Source: Kuschelorhynchus macadamiae (lineage: Eukaryota > Arthropoda > Insecta > Coleoptera > Curculionidae). Taken from it: a stretch of DNA of 64,000 nucleotides. The translations under genes and the position numbers were made by a program. Position 1 is the first letter of the stretch; each line of letters opens with the position of its first letter. The stretch spans positions 1-64,000 of the forward strand of contig JAUTXW010002153.1 of assembly GCA_030620095.1 (NCBI GenBank), given 5' to 3'. Below are positions 31,600 through 43,987 of this stretch, piece by piece. Below the pieces are notes generated by a model. The model was not told the DNA's origin. It ran no database searches and saw only the letters and a list, made by a program, of their open reading frames with translations.

Positions 31600-31651
31600 A
31601 AGCAATTCCTCAATACTAGTTGCAGCAGCAACTAGTATTGAGGAATTGCTT
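31600..31651. repeat. Perfect 24-bp inverted repeat with 4-nt loop
   Basis: Positions 31600-31623 and 31628-31651 are exact reverse complements around an AGCA loop. The arm contains ATTCCTCAATACTAGTTGC. Such long perfect hairpins are rare by chance and probably mark a recent inverted duplication or a mobile-element junction next to the mariner-like fragment. Confidence 0.95.
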
Positions 31652-31847
31652 ATACGACGTCTCTGCGAATGCCTATTTTCAATTAGAGTATGCATGGTGC
31701 GATAACGATCTACGGTTATTCGAATTACTTGCTTTGATGGATGATTATGTCGACCTTAAAATAGATGTAGCGCACGGTAAGTTTTTTGAACAGAACCGTG
31801 ATTTTCGAAATAAATTTGCACAATTTGAAAGCTTTGTTATGGCGTAA

Positions 31848-34396
31848 GTGTATTAATGTTGAAATGGCAAACCAAACTGAGCCCAAATCAACTGTCGACT
31901 GTCGCTAGAAAAAGTGTTGCCAACTTGAAAAATCTTTCAAAAAATCACCCTTTACAAAAAACAGATTTACCGTGTTTTAACTTTTTTTTTGTGAGACTTA
32001 AATTTTTGTTCTATATTAATAATTACCATTTTTAGGAGGATGTTTCACTACACATATACTTTTAATAAAAATAATGTTTCTAGATCCCCCCAGCATAGTG
32101 CAAAAAAATAAACATCCAGTATGTTCAGATCTCGTGGAGTAGAGATCCCTGAAGATGCCTAGTGCCATCAACTGTTCCCAAGAACCATGATTTCTTAATT
32201 AACCAAAGCCGTGAATGCTTCCGTTCTATATATTTTCATTTTTAGGAGGCTGTATAATTTTAAAATAAAATAAAGGACATCTTACTAATCTAGTGGGTTT
32301 TTTGTGACCAATCGATCTTTTTGAAATTTACTTATATTATTTAGAATGTCAAAACACGTTATTTCTTCATTGCGCCAACTATCTAATTACACAAGTTGGT
32401 TCAGAAAATTGACCTTAAAGTGTTATGATGATTGATTTATTGTTTTATTTAGATTTCTAAACTAAATATTTAATATAAATACAACTTAAAGTATTGCAAA
32501 GTCTCAATACAACTCTAAAGGCATGTAAGGTTTAAAAATATACCAAGGTTGTTAAAAAATGCACATACGTAATAAGTAAGCAATAATACACACAAACTTA
32601 CATTTTGAACTATAGTAACTGTAATAATACTATGCAAAGTGATTAAAAAAACATATTACTCAGGGCTAAAATTATTTAGTAATAAATTAAACTTATTCCT
32701 GTACTTATCTTCTGCAATAATGCAAAAACATTTTGATTTTTGGCGGTAACAAAGAAACTTAAAACTTCTATAATATTGTATAAAAAAATTACCAACTCGG
32801 AACTAGTATAACTGTGTAATATGCACCTGCGCAAAAATATATAATTTTTGAGGATTGTATTTAGTTAGTTTTTTCCCTTCACTCAATATGTTTTTATGTC
32901 ATAGTCACACGTAAGTAAGATCCTAGAAAAAATCAAATAAACAAATATGTATGTCAGGATATATATAATAGTAGTAATATAATTAGCTAGCGCTCTCGAC
33001 TTAGAGTGGATTCTACAAGTGCGGTTTAGGTTTGAATCAGATTATTCCACTTTGGAAATGATCACTGACAGTCCACTGTTATGAAGTTTGGTTTTAAACT
33101 AAAATTCGCTCCTAATGGCATAACAATACATGCCATTGGAGCTTTCTATGTCTCAGAAATAATAACTGGTGATGTTTCTCTACAAAATCCTGTTATCATC
33201 CGATACTCGGGGTCTGAAAAACTCTGATTTACTTAAAGAGTGTTTTACATTGTAAGGCCGGGTTAACAGTCGTAAAAACATCATATTTCTAAACTGAGCA
33301 TAAGAAAGATTAAAGTGTTTACTGTGGAAAAGATAACCTGATGCATGTTATAAGTAACTCTGATGTATCAAACCGATCAGTGCAAAAGGTTTGCATTTGT
33401 AGTTTGCAAGTAGGTATTACTTGATACATAAATTGCAATTTAGGAACATAAAGAAAATTTGTTAAAAGGGGAAAGTATTATAATCACGAAAAAATTTCCG
33501 TCAGTCTGTCGTTCTGTCTGTACGCGGCATAGCTCAAAAACTACTTATCCGATTGACTTTTGGTCAAAAATGAAAGGTCAGATGGGGACAGAAAGATTAC
33601 ATTTTGGTAAAAATACAGTATGGCTGAATAAAATGGCAGCCTTACAAATTGTTAAAAAATCATTACTAAGAAACTACTTATCGTGTAGATCTCAAATTTT
33701 GCATAAAATTAAGTGTGATATAGGGGTAAACTGGTAAAATAAAACAAAAATGACGGAACAAAATAACCTGCAAATGAAATGTTTAAAACTTCAGTATCAA
33801 CGTTCAAAGCAAATGTGTTCGTCTGAGACAATCCCTGTCTCGTCCTATAATTTTGTAGGTTTTTAAAATTATCTTAAAACAGAGGATCTCGCTTGATTTT
33901 CTCCTGAAAATGTTTTAATATAGATCAAAACGTAGAAGTGAAAACAGATTTAAATCTTCAGAGTTTATGACTTTGTTGTTAACCTAACCCAACAAACCGT
34001 ACCGATCATAAAAATTAACCAGCAAATCTTTACTACGAATCTAAAGTGATGGAACAAAATGGAGTCCTACTAAAATGTTTAGAAAATATCTAGAATATCT
34101 TGTTACACTCTAATTTTGTTATATAGTATAATCTTTAAGTTTAACATTTATAATGTACTCATTTAGTATTAATTTTTAATAATTGATATGTGCGCTTTAT
34201 TTAAATTATATACTGGTTTTATTGTTTAGTTAGATTACCCATATCTCAAGCGAAGATTTCATTTGTTATACCGGATTATATTATAATAATAAATCGGTAT
34301 GTATAGCGCCACCTATTATCAATAACTATCAGTATTCTTAAACAAAGTAGTTCACCACCCCGTTCTAAAGAAACGTTTTACTGCAAGTTCAAACGT
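31848..34396. other. Gene-free stretch with dispersed-repeat copies
   Basis: No gene is supportable. A possible tRNA-derived segment lies near 32985-33055 on the plus strand ('GGTTTGAATCA' B-box-like, weak A-box). From about 33480 to 33740 there is a copy of a dispersed repeat with 'ctgtctgtacgcgg' and 'aaaactacttatccgatt' blocks, also seen near 47.2-48.3 kb and partly near 63.8 kb. Confidence 0.45.
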
Positions 34397-34619
34397 TGTT
34401 ACTTGGATGCGATGCCTAGATTCATAAAATATCATTCATTAATTAAAACTATAATTATTTAAAAAGCGAAACCCAAATAACATCTAAAGACATTTATTTT
34501 TTAATATTACAGAACAGAGTAAATAAGAATTTAACTTTAGCAGTCTTGAAAACCTGTTTTGCCTCCTCCATACTCATATGTAGGAATTTATGTTTATGAA
34601 GCACGGTTACTTTTGATAA
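34397..34619 (+). repeat. Left LTR, 5-prime segment
   Basis: Aligns with 43536-43910 of the right LTR (blocks 'gatgcctagattcata' and 'gaagcacggttactt'), although the right copy has about 170 bp extra. Alignment breaks at about 34619 where the nested DNA transposon begins. Confidence 0.7.
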
Positions 34620-35023
34620 AGTGCGGGACACGAAAGAAAACCGGCCGGAGTCAATTGGTTTAGGAAGGGCGGCCAAGAAATCTCTTTAAACCAGTGGTGT
34701 CCCGTCGTTCTTTAAATAATATGGCACTCCTTTTTGACTATACGGACTTCAGATAATTAAAAAATGTAACTAGGCTTAATAAACCTTTATCTATATTTGT
34801 CTGTTTTCTTTCGTGTACGGCACTTCTATATCTCTTTTGTGTTGCAAAAACGGCGAACTTTCGAATTTTAAAATGATTTAATTTTGATTTTTCTTGATCG
34901 ATTTACCTATAAATATATTTTTTCTTGAGTTCTGTCATTAACGGTTCCCGGCCTACTGCCTACGTCCACTATTATTGGACCACCCAGTATAGTGATACAC
35001 GATTTACAAGTCCAGATTTTACA

Positions 35024-35798
35024 AGGGCAGCCAGCATCAGATCTAGTGAACGAGATTTATCAAAATTTTAATTTATGCAGTTCGACTTTGGGCTACTCGG
35101 GTATGCCAAAAGTGACCGCCTGTCTCCGTTTGTCATATTACTTTATACAGGGCCGTCATTGTGAAGCACTATACAGGGCGTTTCCTAATTGCGTGCTGAT
35201 GTTAAAGAGAGTCTTTTTATGTCTTAAAAGTCTTAACTTTTGATATATAGGATGGTAAAGTTTAAAGAGAATTTTAAAGAAGTTTAAAACATTTTTTTCA
35301 TCCCAATTCTGATGCTATTGTAGATAACCGCATGAAATTTGATATACGTCTTCTATGCATTAAGGAGCATTCGGATTTACCCAGGTTAATTACATATGCA
35401 CGCTACTGGTAGAAATTTCAAAAGTTGATTGTTAATAAAAAATGCCCTTTTATGCATAAAAAACGTGCATCAAATTTCATACAGTTCTTTATCTATAATA
35501 GCATCAGAATTAGGATTTAAAAAAATGTTTTTTTAAAACCTTGTATCTCCAAAGTTAAGACTTTTAGGTTCATATTAAACTTTTTTCTTCAAAAGGTCCA
35601 AGAATCACCCCACTTTAACATTAGTACGCAATTAGGAAACGCGCTGTATAGTACTTCACAATGACGCCCCATGTACAAAATAATATGACAGGCGCAGACA
35701 AACGGTCACTTTTGGCATACCCGAATAGTCCAAAGTCGAACTGTACAAGTTAAAATTTTGATAAATCTTGTTCACTGGAATCAGTGCTGGCTTTCCTA
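35024..35798. repeat. Large foldback, arms about 350 bp
   Basis: The left arm 35024-35368 is matched reverse-complemented by 35442-35798 at roughly 80-85 percent identity, with a spacer near 73 nt. Shared blocks include 'cgggtatgccaaaagtgacc' and 'gcgtttcctaattgcgt'. 'TATACAGGGCG'-like sequence sits in the left arm. These could be the long termini of the nested transposon. Confidence 0.75.
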
Positions 35799-36928
35799 TT
35801 ATAACTACATTGATGTGTTAATTTTGGAAAAACATGAGTTCTGTAGTTTTTCAAATATTAATTGCAATATTAGATATTTTTTGACACCAGGTTTTGAACA
35901 AAAAATTAATTATTTTGAAGCAGTTTATTGACAGCTACTTTATGAACATTACAAAATATATGTAAAAAAACTAAGCCATTTTTGAGGTTGACGGCTGTGA
36001 TTCTAATGGTTCGATTCCTTCTAAATCGTTGTCTTCCTCTAAAAATGATGACACAATATTGCGTCATTCTTGCCTATATTACCTTACAGTTGATAGATAT
36101 TTCACCGACCAGTGAAAACTATTTGGTCTCTCAATGAGCAATTTTTGTTTATTTTGGCACTTGCGCCAAACAAAACCATTTGATCGTAAAAGCCGATTTA
36201 AGGTTTTATACCCGTACGGAAGATCTATTTTGTTCACGCACGCTACTGGTAGAAATTTCAAAAGTTGATTGTTAATAAAAAATGCCCTTTTATGCATAAA
36301 AAACGTGCATCAAATTTCATACAGTTCTTTATCTATAATAGCATCAGAATTAGGATTTAAAAAAATGTTTTTTTAAAACCTTGTATCTCCAAAGTTAAGA
36401 CTTTTAGGTTCATATTAAACTTTTTTCTTCAAAAGGTCCAAGAATCACCCCACTTTAACATTAGTACGCAATTAGGAAACGCGCTGTATAGTACTTCACA
36501 ATGACGCCCCATGTACAAAATAATATGACAGGCGCAGACAAACGGTCACTTCTGGCATACCCGAATAGTCCAAAGTCGAACTGTACAAGTTAAAATTTTG
36601 ATAAATCTTGTTCACTGGAATCAGTGCTGGCTTTCCTATTATAACTACATTGATGTGTTAATTTTGGAAAAACATGAGTTCTGTAGTTTTTCAAATATTA
36701 ATTGCAATATTAGATATTTTTTGACACCAGGTATTGAACAAAAAATTAATTATTTTGAAGCAGTTTATTGACAGCTACTTTATGAACATTACAAAATATA
36801 TGTAAAAAAAAATATTTGGTCTCTCAATGAGCAATTTTTGTTTATTTTGGCACTTGCGCCAAACAAAACCATTTGATCGTAAAAGCCGATTTAAGGTTTT
36901 ATACCCGTACGGAAGATCTATTTTGTTC
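35398..36928. repeat. Near-identical internal duplication
   Basis: Segment 35398-35970 recurs at 36238-36810, about 573 bp with only two mismatches seen. Segment 36121-36235 recurs at 36814-36928. The first unit keeps about 150 bp between them (transposase C-terminus); the second has lost them. Very high identity implies a recent event, much later than the decay of the surrounding LTR element. Confidence 0.9.
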
Positions 36929-37371
36929 TTTACAGCACGAAGTAGGGGTTTGCAGGTCGGAACCTTCTTCAAGTTTATATAAAAATCCTCTATTGTTCGT
37001 CGAATTACTTGAAAATCACCATCGTCAATTTTATCTTTGTATGATAATCGGGGTCTTTTTTTACCAAGAGATTTTAAAGGCGAAGAACATGAGTGATCAT
37101 TATGTTCTCTTTGAATTTTTCTTACACTACTTTCCGAAACACCAGTGTAAAATGCAGCGCGTTCTATTCGATTTTGAACTGGAATAGTCAAACTATTATT
37201 TTCAGCTTCTCTAGTACAGGCCTCTATAACGCTCGCAATAACTTCACGTGCAACGTTTCGAATTGTTTTTCCTCTTTTGCTCGCCATCGTTACTTCGAAA
37301 TAATAATTCAAATTCAACGCAACGCATTTATATAGAAATGAAAACAAATGCTCGAAATGTATAGGCGCCAC
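35972..37371 (-). pseudogene. Tc1/mariner-superfamily transposase, catalytic core deleted
   Basis: The N-terminal frame (36775-37371; likely start at the Met-Ala-Ser-Lys-Arg-Gly-Lys-Thr, about 37287) has a helix-turn-helix DNA-binding segment (Ala-Ala-Phe-Tyr-Thr-Gly-Val-Ser-Glu-Ser-Ser-Val-Arg-Lys-Ile) and a Lys-Lys-Arg-Pro-Arg stretch. It ends at Leu-Leu-Ile-Glu-Arg-Pro-Asn, where the DDE domain should start. A second copy of this end (36079-36297) continues into a short acidic C-terminus (Glu-Glu-Asp-Asn-Asp-Leu-Glu-Gly, stop near 35972). Several hundred residues with the DDE triad are missing, so no activity is possible. Confidence 0.75.
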
Positions 37372-37465
37372 TGGAAATAGCTAGAACCTTCTAGCGGCAA
37401 GTGCATGGATACTCTAGGCACATCCCAATTACAAGTGTACCAGTGCGAAATTTACTAAATCCTCG

Positions 37466-39337
37466 ATTGAATGTTTTTAGACCAATACGTGTTTGTTGCT
37501 TTATTTTAAATTTACCCTATGTTAATTGTATTCCCTTTTAACCCTGGATATCTAACACATAAGGGCAATATTAGTACAAATTCTTTCACTTAACTTTGGC
37601 CTATAAACACATAAATTTTCTGTATTTAAAATCAATATTCATACCTTTTTTTTCTTTGGTTGCAGTTGTTCATTGGTATAACTAAATCGGTTGTGTGTAG
37701 TGTTTGGAAAACCAAATTACTTCCTTAAATATTTCCTTTTTCAATCATTTTCTCCTGATTGCATGAGTATGTAGATTCTTTTATTATGTCCTGAATTATT
37801 ACTCGACCATTTTTTGTCTTCTGTAAATTGCCTAAAATATTTCGTTTTGAATAAATCTCTTTTAATAGTAAAATAACAAATTTATTTATATTGTATTGTT
37901 GTAAAAATCTAAGTTAAATCAAGCCTAGGTACCTTTTTGTTGGTTTTTTCCACTTCCCCATTTGAAATCAATTCCCCATAGTTTTGTTCTCTGTTTTAGT
38001 TGCAAGTTGATTTTTCGGGATATCCTTTTCAACTATTATTCTAATTATCTAAGTTTTGGAAGCTGGAAGATAAATGTTTGTTTACTATTCGTTTTGCCTA
38101 GTTCACAGTATAATTTAGGGTTATAGGACGTGTCGCTTCCTATGCGCTGTCACTCGTTGAATCCGATATGTCCTCATTCAGTAGGCGCATGCTAAGATCC
38201 CAACTGTTGCCAAGTTTATTCTTGGGTGGTTGCCGTTTGAATTATAAACCAATCAGTGATCGTTTTTCTTGCCCTGCAATCCCTATTTTAAATCATTCCG
38301 AGTTCCTCTTGACAACACTGATGTCACCTGGGGCAATCTAACCAATGATAGTTCGGCATCCGAGTTGAGTAAATTCTAGAAGGTACAACGGAGCTGGTTC
38401 CAGGAAGGAACTACTTTTTCACTTCCCTTTTCTGGTCTCCTGTAACATCGAAATGTCTTCAGCGCGAAGTGGGGAAAATAAATCCAAGTTTTTCTTGGAA
38501 ATCCGTTAGTGGGATTTCTCCTCAGCTTCGTACTAATTTACTTGGAGTTTTGTATTAGTGAATTTTATAATATTTTGTAACCCCCAGCTAATCTCTCTGA
38601 GTGAGGATTTTTGGTGCTGATGTTGGACCAGGCCGCCATTTTTCTGCCACGTTGTGAAAAAGTCTTCCTGTCCGGGGCGAGCTAAACCCTATTGAATAGG
38701 ATCTTAGTACGGGGTTTTAAGACTCACTTTGACGTGAACGAGCAACGTTCGGCCTATAACTACTAAGGTCCTGTCTACTGATACATTTTCCACCGGTTGC
38801 AGTGACGTATCACGCTGGGACAATTGCTGAACTTTTTTATTTCATATTAGTGTATTTTTTTTGTATTTGTTGTACAGGTTTTTTCCAAAAAAAATTATTA
38901 AATAGATATGTTTTAGAGTGTGTTTTATTTAGCTCACATTTTCTCTCCTTTTTCAGGATATTTTTATTCTATTAAATAACTTTCTTTATTTTAAATTACA
39001 ATTTTCTTTTTATGAAAGTATCAGGAACAAGTGAGTGCCGAACACATCTAGGGGCTTTCCAATTTAGGCCGTAATAAATTGGTGGCGCTAGCCATTTTTA
39101 CTTTTAGGTTTTTTTCCCACTCACACTCTCCGGGATGAACGAGCTTAGGGCATTGATATTGCACGCTCGGTTGACCACGAGCTTGTCTCTTGATACTTTT
39201 GCCTTTTTTTTAATTACCTTTGCGATTTTTTTTTAATTTCAGTAAATTAATAAAAATATTTCCTATTTTGTTATTTTAAAAACATAAGAGCGTAGCAATC
39301 TTGCATCCTACGGTTATTAACCAGAGCAAGGGTTGCA
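37466..39337 (+). repeat. Left LTR, 3-prime segment
   Basis: About 1.87 kb aligning with 43986-45778 at about 90 percent or better, ending GGGTTGCA just before the primer-binding site. Confidence 0.9.
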
Positions 39338-39340
39338 ATT

Positions 39341-39355
39341 TGGCGCCCGAACGTG
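39341..39355 (+). other. Primer-binding site, lysine tRNA type
   Basis: TGGCGCCCGAACGTG starts 3 nt after the LTR end. The first 12 bases match the complement of a lysine tRNA 3-prime end as used by many retroelements. Confidence 0.85.
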
Positions 39356-39796
39356 TTGGGGCCTTTGAACTGCTTTTTCTTAAGTCTTTTAACTGCTTTT
39401 TTTAACCTTTTTTTGAACTGAATATTTTTTGTCTAGGTACAATAGTTGTTTTCCCTGTGAGCTAAGTAAACACCTTATTTTTATTGTTTACTAACCCTAT
39501 TAATTATTTGATATTATTATTTGACTATTTGTTGATACTATTTGATAATTTCTTTGATACTATTTGATTATTTCTTTGACATTATTTGGTTATTTCTTTG
39601 ATATATGCGTATTTGATTTATATTTTTTAGATCTGATTAGTTTTTTGCCTTTTGTATGCGATTGTTGTTATTATTGATTTTAATTTTGATCTATACCTAT
39701 TTTTGGTTTATTACTTTGAATTTTAGTGCCGATGATAGCTTTCTTTTACGTGATACTTATTGTTTTGATCTTGCGTTGAATTGTTATATAGTCACG

Positions 39797-41228
39797 ATGG
39801 ATTATAATATGCAGATCGACTACCTTAAAAAAGATATGTTAATCTATGAACTGTCGGTTCGTGGTATCCCAGCCGATCATAATAAAACAGTAGACGAACT
39901 ACGTTCTGCTTTACGACCCGTTTTAAGTCTTGAGAAAAAGGGCAGACCTCTAAATTATCCGGCATATAAGTTAGATTTTAATGAAGAGCGCGATTACGAA
40001 ACAAAGACTTTAAAGGAATTACAAGATTCAATCACCACAATTTCGGGTGAAAATGCTAAAAATACTTTTGATAGGATCCAAATGCTATTGGTCCATCTCT
40101 TAAATCGTGTAGATCGAATTCCGGTAGTTAAATTAAATGAGGAATCGATAAAAGCTCGAGCGTCCCTAATGGGTGAGATTCTCAGTACGGTTGATAATTT
40201 AGAGCAAAAATCAAAAAGTGATCCTAATTTGATATTAATATTAATTAGTAAAATTATATTATTTGACTCTGACTCGGATTCGTTTGAGTGCTCTGGTACA
40301 AGTGCCAATACAAATCAAAATAAATTGGCAGGATCATCGCGTATGCAATCTACGCCAAAGTATAAGCCTTCAGCTTCTTGTAGTCACACCTCAGGTACAA
40401 AAACTCAAAGAGTTGAAAAGTGGGGTCTTAAATTTACAGATGACACTAAACATTTATCTGTTTATAATTTCTTAGAACGTGTCTCTGAATTGCGTATAGC
40501 TCGTGGCATTTCTGAAAAAGAATTGTTTGAGTCAGCTATTGATTTATTTTTAGGTCGCGCATTATATTGGTTCCGCGCTAATCGCATTATTTTTACATAT
40601 TGCAAAAGTTTATCTGATTTACTTTGTAAGCATTTTGAACCTCCTGATTAACGATCTCGTTTGTTAAAAGAAATTTTAGATAGAACTCAGGATCAATCTG
40701 AAAGAATAGTTGATTATGGTGTTGTCAGAAGACGTTCAATTAGATATCATCTCCCATAACTTATCTTCTTTTTATACTACTCAACTTCTTGTAGTTAATT
40801 CTTTAAACGAACTCGAGAAAGAGTGTCTTAAACTTGAGGCAAAGAAATATCGTGCTGATCATTATGTTCCACCTTCTAGAAAACATCATAACCTGGTTGA
40901 ACCAGATTTTGCCTTCATAGCCTCAGATGCTTCATTTTCATCTAATCCGATAGCATTTCTTGCATCAGATTCTTCTACCTCAACAGTCACTCCACTTCCT
41001 TACACAAATAGAGCTCCTGTCGTCGAGGTCATTCAACAACCTCCAGTCATTCATCCAGCCAATCAACCTTCCGTCATTTGCTGGAATTGCAAAGCATCTG
41101 GCCATGTGAGTCGCCAATGCCCTCAGCCTCGAAAAATTCGTTGTTATCACTATGGAAAGGCTGATGTCACCATCAGATCTTGTCCTAAATGTTCAGTTTC
41201 GGGAAACGGTTCCCGGGAGAGTCGATAG
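39797..41228 (+). pseudogene. Gypsy-type gag, with stop and frameshift
   Basis: The chosen ATG (39797, context CACGATGG) begins a helical protein ending with a capsid-like segment (Arg-Ala-Leu-Tyr-Trp-Phe-Arg-Ala) before TAA at 40649-40651. Coding resumes in the same frame for about 30 codons and then in another frame from about 40710, through a Ser/Pro-rich linker to a zinc knuckle Cys-x2-Cys-x4-His-x4-Cys (Cys-Trp-Asn-Cys, Gly-His-Val, Gln-Cys) and a second, damaged knuckle. Gag packages RNA and forms the particle. This copy is inactive. Confidence 0.8.
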
Positions 41229-41264
41229 GTCGTAATCTAATATTCCATCGACCAACGACAACTT

Positions 41265-43110
41265 TTTAAATCAGCATATTCTCGATTTTATCATCTCTCA
41301 TGCCCATGGAGATGAACGTCTATATTTGGAAATTTCAGTTTTAGGTCATCCTATCTTAGGCTTATTGGATTCGGGTGCTTCTCGCACTATTGTTGGAAAA
41401 TCTGGCTATGAAATCTTATACAATTTGGGTTTAAAACTTGTTAAAGAACAAACTTGATGCACCGTAGCTAATGGCAATAGTTGTGTCAGTAGTGGGTTTG
41501 TTCAAGCTCCAGTAACCTTGCTAGATAAAACTCGCATGGCCGATATTTTGGTTATCCCTGAACTTTCGCACCAACTTATTTTGGGTATTGATTTTTGGAA
41601 GATCATGAAGATCGTTCCAGATTTAAGGAAGGATATTTGGCACTTTGCCAGTGATTCAGGTTCTCTGGAAATATGTTCAGTCGTTGATGGCAATACATTG
41701 TCCTCAGACGACAAAGCTGCTCTGGACGCATTGGTTAAGGAGAAAATCTCGTTGATGGGTTCCGATCTCGGCTTCTGTAGAGTAGTTGAGCATGTTATTG
41801 AACTTGAGCCCGGTACCAGACCTATCAAACAACGGTACTACCCTGTTTCTCTCTTTAAGCAGAGAATCATTGACCAAGAAGTGGACGAAATGTTAAAACT
41901 TGGTGTCATAGAATCTTCGAAAAGTCCGTGGTTAAGCCCAGTGTGTTTAGTCAGGAAAAAAGACGACAGCTACAAATTCTGCATCGACTACCGCCGTCTC
42001 AATGAGAAAACAAAAAAAGACTCCTACCCGATTTCTTATATTTCAGCCATTTTAGATCGTATCCGAGATGCCCGTTTTATTAGTTCCATAGACATTAAAT
42101 CTGCCTTTTGGCAAGTCCCTGTTAGTGAATCTTCTCGAGAACTTACCGCTTTTACTGTCCCTGGCAACGCATTGCTAGACAGAGTATTGGGAGTAGATTT
42201 TGAAAATAACGTCATGGTCTATCTAGAAGACATTGTGATAATTTTAAAGCCTTTTGAAGAACATTTGAAAATCTTAGGTCTTGTTTTTGACAGATTAAGG
42301 GAAGCTGGTTTAGTAGTGTCTTAGGAAAAGTGCCATTTCTGTAAACTTGAGCTTAAATATCTAGGTTACATCGTAGATTCTCGAGGATTAAGACCAGATC
42401 CAGAGAAAGTGCAGGCTCTAGTTAACATGCCAACCCTCCTCGTAACATTACAGAGATCCGTAGGTTTGTTGGGACAGCTTCTTGGTACAGACGATTTGTA
42501 CCCAATTTTTTGACTGTATTAGCCCCTATCACTCAGCTGACTAAGAAAAATGTTAAGATCAGATCATTCCAGCTGCTGGAAAATTGTCGTTCCCAAAGAT
42601 AGGCGAAAAGAAGTGTTTCATTGATGCCATGATAATCCGGCTGCGGGTCATGTCGAAATTATTAAAACATTTTGGAAGGTCGCCGAACGTTACCACTGGC
42701 CAAAAATGAGGGCCGATGTGACTAAATATGTTCGTTCTTGTAGCATTTGTGCTCAGGATAAAGTAGAACAAAAACCCCCTGCACGTTTAATGGGTCATCG
42801 TCCTGAAATCAAAGAACCTTGGCAATCCATCAGCCTTGACTATATTGGGCCATTGCCTCGTTCAAAACAAGGCAATACTCATATTTTAGTGGGACAGACT
42901 ATTTCAGCAAGTTTGTCGAACTTTTTCCTTGCAGATCAGTTGAAGATCGTATTTTCCTCGTTTATGGAGCCCCTCAATTTCTGACTTGCGACAATGGCAC
43001 TCAAATGATATCTAAAGAATTTCAATCTCTTTGTGACAAATATAAAGTTAAAATATTTTACACCGCCTTTTATTATCCTAGAGCAGATCACACCGAGCGA
43101 GTTACTCATA
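41265..43110 (+). pseudogene. Gypsy-type pol remnant (protease, RT, integrase)
   Basis: The aspartic protease has Leu-Leu-Asp-Ser-Gly-Ala-Ser near 41370; an in-frame TGA follows at 41455-41457. The reverse transcriptase is recognisable (Asp-Tyr-Arg-Arg-Leu-Asn, then Ser-Ile-Asp-Ile-Lys-Ser-Ala-Phe) but about 30 codons are missing after Thr-Val-Pro-Gly, and the Tyr-x-Asp-Asp site reads Tyr-Leu-Glu-Asp. A TAG ends the frame at 42322-42324. RNase H is essentially absent. The integrase keeps its His-His-Cys-Cys zinc motif (42620-42760) and Leu-Asp-Tyr-Ile-Gly-Pro-Leu-Pro, then breaks by frameshift around 42895-42990. Confidence 0.85.
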
Positions 43111-43535
43111 CCTTTCTCTTATTGATTTATCTCTTTTCTTATTGATTTAGTTTATCTTTATTAAAATACCTTTACTGGTTGTTGTTTTCCTGCCTGGATT
43201 ACCTTCTGACATCTTGTATTTCTTTGGATCGGTTGGGGCAAATTTTTTTTTCTGCTTCAATTGTAGTTTTGAAAAGAAGTTTTTTTTCGTTTCTTTACTT
43301 TCTCTCTTGTATTCACTCTAGGTTTTCCCTCTCTCGGCCATTTGAAGCTTTTCTAACTTGATAGCTTATATAATAAAGTAATTGATATGTACATCCTCCT
43401 CACTGAGCTTTAAAGAGCGGTACGACCAGAGGCTGGGAAAATATAATTTATTAGTTTACCTCTAAATATTTTGCCTTGATTTTTTTTATACTACTTTTTT
43501 TTTTGTTCTGATCGTCGGTCAACTTTTTTTTTATT

Positions 43536-43915
43536 TGTTATTTGGATGGCGATGCCTAGATTCATACAATATCATTCATTAATTAAAACTATAATTGTTT
43601 AAAAAACGAAACCCAAATAACATCTAAAGACATTTATTTCTTAATATTACAGAGTAAATAAGAATTTAATTTTAGCAGTTTTGCCTCCTTTATGCAAGTT
43701 TTGGTCTTTCAATAATCTTGTCAGGATGCTGCATTTTCGACTCCAAACCTCTATTTTTGGGTCCAAACATATTTTTTCTGTTGCTATAAATAGTAAATAA
43801 TGGCATTAATGCATCGGATATTTTTTTGCATGTAAGGTCCATATTTTGTATTAATACTCATATGTAGGAATTTATGTTTATGAAGCACGGTTACTTTGAT
43901 AAATATTTCTATTTT

Positions 43916-43987
<72 letters not shown>

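Larger units (their letters stand above)
34620..37460. mobile_element. Tc1/mariner-type element nested in the left LTR
   Basis: It fills the gap between two parts of the left LTR. It contains a minus-strand transposase with its catalytic core missing, a large foldback (35024-35798) and an internal duplication. Its exact ends and target duplication could not be fixed by eye. Confidence 0.65.

Noticed and set aside
32985..33055. tRNA gene
   Set aside because: There is a B-box-like motif but no convincing A-box, acceptor stem or anticodon arm; at most a SINE fragment.
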